Shown here piece after piece: positions 4,589 to 7,590 of a DNA stretch of 7,590 nt (the first letter of the stretch is position 1; each line of letters begins with the position of its first letter). A program made the translations under genes and the position numbers. Origin of the DNA: Bacteroidota bacterium. GTDB lineage: Bacteria; Bacteroidota; Ignavibacteria; Ignavibacteriales; Melioribacteraceae. A model generated the notes under the pieces. It had not been told where the DNA came from. It worked only from the letters and a program-made list of their open reading frames with translations, and did not search any database. The DNA is taken from positions 1 to 7,590 of the forward strand of contig JAJYMU010000261.1 in the NCBI GenBank assembly GCA_021786655.1, given 5' to 3'.

Positions 4589-6436
4589 TTGATTCAAAAA
4601 ATTAAAATATTGCCCGAAAATCTTGCCAACAAAATTGCCGCCGGCGAGGTGGTTAACCGTCCCGAATCTGTTGTGAAGGAATTGATGGAAAATTCTCTTG
4701 ATTCCGGCGCAACGAGTATCGATTTATATATCAAAGGTGCGGGTAAAACTTTAATTCAAGTTTCCGACGACGGCGAAGGGATGAGCGAAGATGATGCGCT
4801 GCTCAGCATTCAGCGACACGCAACAAGCAAGATCGCGTCCATCGAAGATTTGGAAGCGATAAAAACTTTCGGGTTCCGCGGTGAAGCTCTTGCTTCTATT
4901 GCATCGGTGAGCATATTTGAACTGAAGACCGAAAGAAAAGACCAGGAACTCGGAACATTTATTAAGATTGATGAAACTGCTGGAGTCACAAAAGAAAAAG
5001 GTTCGTTTGCAAAAGGTACTTCTGTAGCGGTAAAGAATTTGTTTTACAATGTACCGGCGCGCCGTAATTTTTTGAAGACGAATCAAACCGAACTGAAACA
5101 TATTATCGAAACATTTAAAAAGATTGCGCTCAGCAATCAGGGAATAGCTTTTAGGTTTTATAATGACGACGAAATCGTATTCGACTTTCCAAAATCATCA
5201 ATCGACGAAAGGATGAAATCCGTTTTCGCAGAAAATGTTCTCGATGCGGTTTTAGAAGTGAAGGAAATTACGGATTACATTTCGCTCACAGGTTATGTTA
5301 CAAAACCGGCGTATCTCCGCCGCAGTAAAGGCGAACAATATTTCTTTTTGAACGGGCGTTTTGTTCAGAGCAGAATCGTGAATCATGCTGTGTTCAGTGC
5401 GTTCGAAAATATTTTGGAGAAGGGCGATTATCCGTTCTTCGTCCTTTTCTTATCGGTCGATGCGAAGAAAGTTGACGTGAACGTTCATCCCTCCAAGCTT
5501 GAAGTTAAGTTCGAAGATGAAAAAGAAATTTACTCTTTCGTTCAAGCGGTGATTAAGAAAACTTTGGGCAGCTACGATCTTGTCCCTACAGTTACGTTGG
5601 ATAATGCCGGCGGATCGGATGAAAAGTTAAGTTTTCAGAATCGCGGCGGTACTACACGTAACGATTTTGCAGACCGACCTTTTGCCCAGCCGGATCGCGC
5701 CACGCGGCGTACATCACCTCTCATGAGCGAGGACGAAGTTGATCAATTGTTCGATGATCTGAACCGCGAGATAAAATCCTCAGCACCGGCTAACGGCGTT
5801 TCAGGTCCGTTTGATGATAGACAAACAACCGAAGTATATCATGAAAGCGGTGCTACGCAGCATATGGAAGCGCCGTTTCTTGTTCAGCTTCATAACAAAT
5901 ATATTTTAACGCAGATCAAAAGCGGGTTAATGTTAATTGATGCGCACGTAGCGCACGAACGGATTCTTTACGAGCAGGCGATGAATTCTTTTGAAGCGAA
6001 CATTCCGTTCTCGCAGCATTTGTTGTTTCCTCAAACCGTTAATCTTGATCCGGCTGACTATTTGTTAGCGAAGGAACTTGAGCCGTATCTTACAAATCTC
6101 GGGTTCGAACTGAAATTCCAATCGAAGAATACGATTGTGATTATCGGTATTCCTTCGGATGTGAAAATTGAACATGAAGTTGAAACGCTGCTGGACATTC
6201 TGCACGAGTACAGAAATAATGAGCAGCACAAACAGTTGGAAGTCAGAGATAACCTTGCGAAATCATACTCGTGCAAAGCCGCAATCAAAGCGGGCGATAA
6301 GCTGACGGAAAACGAAATGAGGATTCTGGTAGATAAACTTTTTGCGACTTCAATGCCGTATGTTTGTCCGCACGGCAGACCGATTGTGATAAAGATCCCG
6401 CTTGAAGAACTGGACAAAAGATTTGGACGGACTTAA
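4589..6436 (+). CDS. mutL: DNA mismatch repair protein MutL (endonuclease type)
   Basis: A 615-residue, full-length MutL, the ATPase that links MutS mismatch recognition to strand incision. The N-terminal GHKL ATPase shows NKIAAGEVV (14-22), catalytic Glu34 in VKELMENSLDSGA, DDGEGM (60-65), RHATSKI (76-82) and FGFRGEAL (94-101), then GTSVAVKNLFYNVPARR. Residues about 335-430 are a charged, low-conservation linker. The C-terminal domain keeps the metal-dependent nicking site: DAHVAHERILYE (451-462, the DQHA-x2-E-x4-E motif with Gln and Ala replaced), SCKAAIKAGD around Cys562, CPHGRP (593-598) and the final FGR. It therefore should incise DNA itself, as in organisms without MutH. The TTG start has AGGA at 4580-4583 and lies 2 nt after folA, so it is translationally coupled. 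Confidence 0.96.
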   Translation: MIQKIKILPENLANKIAAGEVVNRPESVVKELMENSLDSGATSIDLYIKGAGKTLIQVSDDGEGMSEDDALLSIQRHATSKIASIEDLEAIKTFGFRGEALASIASVSIFELKTERKDQELGTFIKIDETAGVTKEKGSFAKGTSVAVKNLFYNVPARRNFLKTNQTELKHIIETFKKIALSNQGIAFRFYNDDEIVFDFPKSSIDERMKSVFAENVLDAVLEVKEITDYISLTGYVTKPAYLRRSKGEQYFFLNGRFVQSRIVNHAVFSAFENILEKGDYPFFVLFLSVDAKKVDVNVHPSKLEVKFEDEKEIYSFVQAVIKKTLGSYDLVPTVTLDNAGGSDEKLSFQNRGGTTRNDFADRPFAQPDRATRRTSPLMSEDEVDQLFDDLNREIKSSAPANGVSGPFDDRQTTEVYHESGATQHMEAPFLVQLHNKYILTQIKSGLMLIDAHVAHERILYEQAMNSFEANIPFSQHLLFPQTVNLDPADYLLAKELEPYLTNLGFELKFQSKNTIVIIGIPSDVKIEHEVETLLDILHEYRNNEQHKQLEVRDNLAKSYSCKAAIKAGDKLTENEMRILVDKLFATSMPYVCPHGRPIVIKIPLEELDKRFGRT

Positions 6437-6516
6437 CAAGTTTTGTATTTTTTAAGAAGTAGGGCGCAACATTTAAGTTAAAGTATGTGGCTTCGATTTG
6501 AATTTAATCACTAATT

Positions 6517-6537
6517 CCCCGACGCTTGCGTCGTGGG
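6517..6537. repeat. GC-rich hairpin, GCTTGC loop (first)
   Basis: CGACGC (6520-6525), TT, GCGTCG (6528-6533) is a perfect stem, extended by CCC (6517-6519) with GGG (6535-6537) across one bulged T. It resembles the hairpin at 6573-6592 in shape and in the ..GCTTGC.. tip but differs in paired positions, as expected for members of one REP-like family. Confidence 0.65.
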
Positions 6538-6572
6538 TTGCAACTTTTTGCAAAAAGATTATCAACGAGATA

Positions 6573-6592
6573 CCCCGCTGCTTGCGGCGGGG
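6573..6592. repeat. GC-rich hairpin, GCTTGC loop (second)
   Basis: CCCCGCTGC (6573-6581), TT, GCGGCGGGG (6584-6592) forms a 9-bp stem with one G-T pair. It is the second of two similar hairpins after mutL. It might stabilise or end the mutL transcript, but no T-run follows. Confidence 0.65.
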
Positions 6593-6597
6593 AGGTT

Positions 6598-6646
6598 CAT
6601 TACTAAAGTTGTACGATCTTAGTAATGGAATGCTAGAGCATAGCAT
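6598..6646 (+). promoter_or_regulatory. Two inverted repeats before the nuclease-like gene
   Basis: CATTACTAA (6598-6606) and TTAGTAATG (6619-6627) form a perfect 9-nt inverted repeat with a 12-nt spacer; ATGCTA (6630-6635) and TAGCAT (6641-6646) form a second with a 5-nt spacer. They lie 22-70 nt before the ATG at 6668. Symmetry and position suggest an operator or a leader RNA structure, but the binding factor is unknown and promoter boxes are not clear. Confidence 0.45.
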
Positions 6647-6667
6647 GTTATTCTAAGGCAGGAAAAT

Positions 6668-7590
6668 ATGTCATACAAATCTGTAGATAAGCTTCAACAA
6701 GTTCTCGCGAAGAATATTTTTCATTATACGAAAGACTCTAAAAAAACAGCTGGACGTGCACTAGGCACCATTGTTGAGATAATAACTTACTACCTCTTGA
6801 AAACATGGGAATTAAATAATCAGATATCGATTGAAAGAGGATTAGAAGAGTATGGTAATCCAGATATCACACACAATGTTGAGTTTTCACTTCATCCTGT
6901 AATTCGTAGCTCTTCTTTGGCTATAAACAAAACTGTCCAGTCGATAAGCTCCAGCAAAATTATTCGAGCACTTCAAAACGAAAAATACAGTCTAGAAAGA
7001 TTTGAGATAAAGCCAAATTTATTGCTAAGCAACGGCGTGCTGCGCAATGCATGTACTATCGCTTCTTCAAAGGATTCATTTTTACTCTGCAGTATTATAA
7101 AAGATTGTGGTGATAAGTTTGAACTTTTCATTTACGAGCAAAATAAAAAACCTTACGCAATCTTTGAATGCAAAAGGGTGGGTGTAGAGGATGGAATGCG
7201 GAAAGGACCTCAGACAATCGAGAAAGCAAAACAGGGTGCGTATGTTGCAAGGTCAGCATCATCCCTTCAAAAGATCAGGAATGAATTTGGTGAAATGTAT
7301 GGCATCATTTATAAGAGTGATGGCTCATTTATAGTTAAGCCGTTTGTTGATTTAATGGAGAAAATAATATACTCTAAAGACAAAGAATTATTAAGGCGCT
7401 TTATTTTAACTGTTGGTGTAGTCAGCAACCACGGCAATTGGTTTACATCTAGTAACCAAAATAAGGAGCTCAAAGTGCTTGCACAATCATATGATTGGCT
7501 CCTTTTTCTCAAAGACGAGGGACTAGCTTACTTTATAGAACAGTTACTTCTTAGCCAAACAAAGTACTATGCACCGGTGCGAAATGCATT
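6668..7590 (+). CDS. Putative PD-(D/E)XK restriction endonuclease, 5' part
   Basis: An open frame of 307 codons that runs off the right edge, so the C-terminus is missing. ATG 6668 is preceded by AAGG (6655-6658) and AGGA (6660-6663); an in-frame TAG at 6641-6643 excludes an earlier start. The segment KFELFIYEQN then KPYAIFECKRVGVEDG (161-176) has the strand-then-acidic/Lys pattern (ECK, 167-169) of PD-(D/E)XK nucleases, followed by a basic helix, GPQTIEKAKQGAYVA (180-194), common in type II restriction enzymes. Glu37 in a preceding helix and YGNPDITHNVEF (62-73) are further candidate conserved elements. The exact family is not recognised. No methyltransferase is visible within the window; it could lie beyond the edge. 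The gene has its own leader with inverted repeats and more A+T-rich codon choice than mutL, compatible with acquisition as a defence gene. Confidence 0.55.
   Translation, partial: MSYKSVDKLQQVLAKNIFHYTKDSKKTAGRALGTIVEIITYYLLKTWELNNQISIERGLEEYGNPDITHNVEFSLHPVIRSSSLAINKTVQSISSSKIIRALQNEKYSLERFEIKPNLLLSNGVLRNACTIASSKDSFLLCSIIKDCGDKFELFIYEQNKKPYAIFECKRVGVEDGMRKGPQTIEKAKQGAYVARSASSLQKIRNEFGEMYGIIYKSDGSFIVKPFVDLMEKIIYSKDKELLRRFILTVGVVSNHGNWFTSSNQNKELKVLAQSYDWLLFLKDEGLAYFIEQLLLSQTKYYAPVRNA

Larger units (their letters stand above)
6437..6667. other. Palindrome-rich intergenic region after mutL
   Basis: No gene is seen. After an A+T-rich start with no convincing hairpin-plus-T-run terminator, the stretch holds two GC-rich hairpins, a CTTTTTGCAAAAAG palindrome (6544-6557, perfect) and two further inverted repeats before the next gene; these are listed individually where supported. 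Confidence 0.6.

Noticed and set aside
6437..6480. Intrinsic terminator right after mutL
   Set aside because: There is a T-rich run but no stable GC-rich stem in front of it; the strong hairpins come later and lack T-runs.
1..7590. CRISPR array, tRNA or rRNA genes
   Set aside because: No regularly spaced direct repeats and no tRNA or rRNA signature segments were recognised on either strand.

Overview
The window looks like a piece of an AT-rich genome from the Fibrobacteres-Chlorobi-Bacteroidetes (FCB) group, most likely an Ignavibacteria/Chlorobi-like or Bacteroidetes-like bacterium. The main clue is the C-terminal NYPNPFNPST-type sorting domain of the protein at 1264-2754, which marks cargo of the type IX secretion system (T9SS). 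The taxon is an inference; no rRNA or other marker gene is present. Several genes start with TTG or GTG rather than ATG.

Layout. Positions 1-413 hold no gene but contain an approximately 104-bp inverted-repeat element and one copy of a degenerate intergenic repeat. Positions 414-937 (minus strand) encode an intact YafQ/DinJ-type toxin-antitoxin operon with its own promoter and a palindromic operator candidate. A second copy of the same intergenic repeat, plus a GC-rich palindrome, lies on the other side of the module. Positions 1264-2754 encode a secreted T9SS cargo protein. Positions 2960-3316 encode a small PEGA-domain lipoprotein. Positions 3368-3928 encode a REP-associated tyrosine transposase (RAYT) flanked by hairpins. 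Positions 4089-6436 hold a tightly coupled folA-mutL pair (dihydrofolate reductase and the mismatch-repair endonuclease MutL). After a gap full of palindromes, 6668-7590 is the start of a gene, cut by the window edge, that resembles a PD-(D/E)XK restriction endonuclease.

The main theme is a housekeeping neighbourhood (lipoprotein-folA-mutL) colonised by small palindromic DNA. The RAYT unit sits exactly between the lipoprotein stop codon and the folA start codon, and is bracketed by a 44-nt near-identical direct repeat that carries both the end of the lipoprotein gene and the start of folA. The simplest reading is that the lipoprotein gene and folA were once separated by only 3 nt and were split by the insertion. 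Upstream, the signal peptide of the same lipoprotein carries a 27-nt in-frame insertion containing a GC-rich palindrome bounded by 6-nt direct repeats. Its arms match those of an intergenic palindrome at 1058-1071. Together these suggest an active or recently active RAYT/REP-like system.

Limits: identifications rest on motif recognition by eye, with no database search. The relation of each palindrome to the RAYT is inference.
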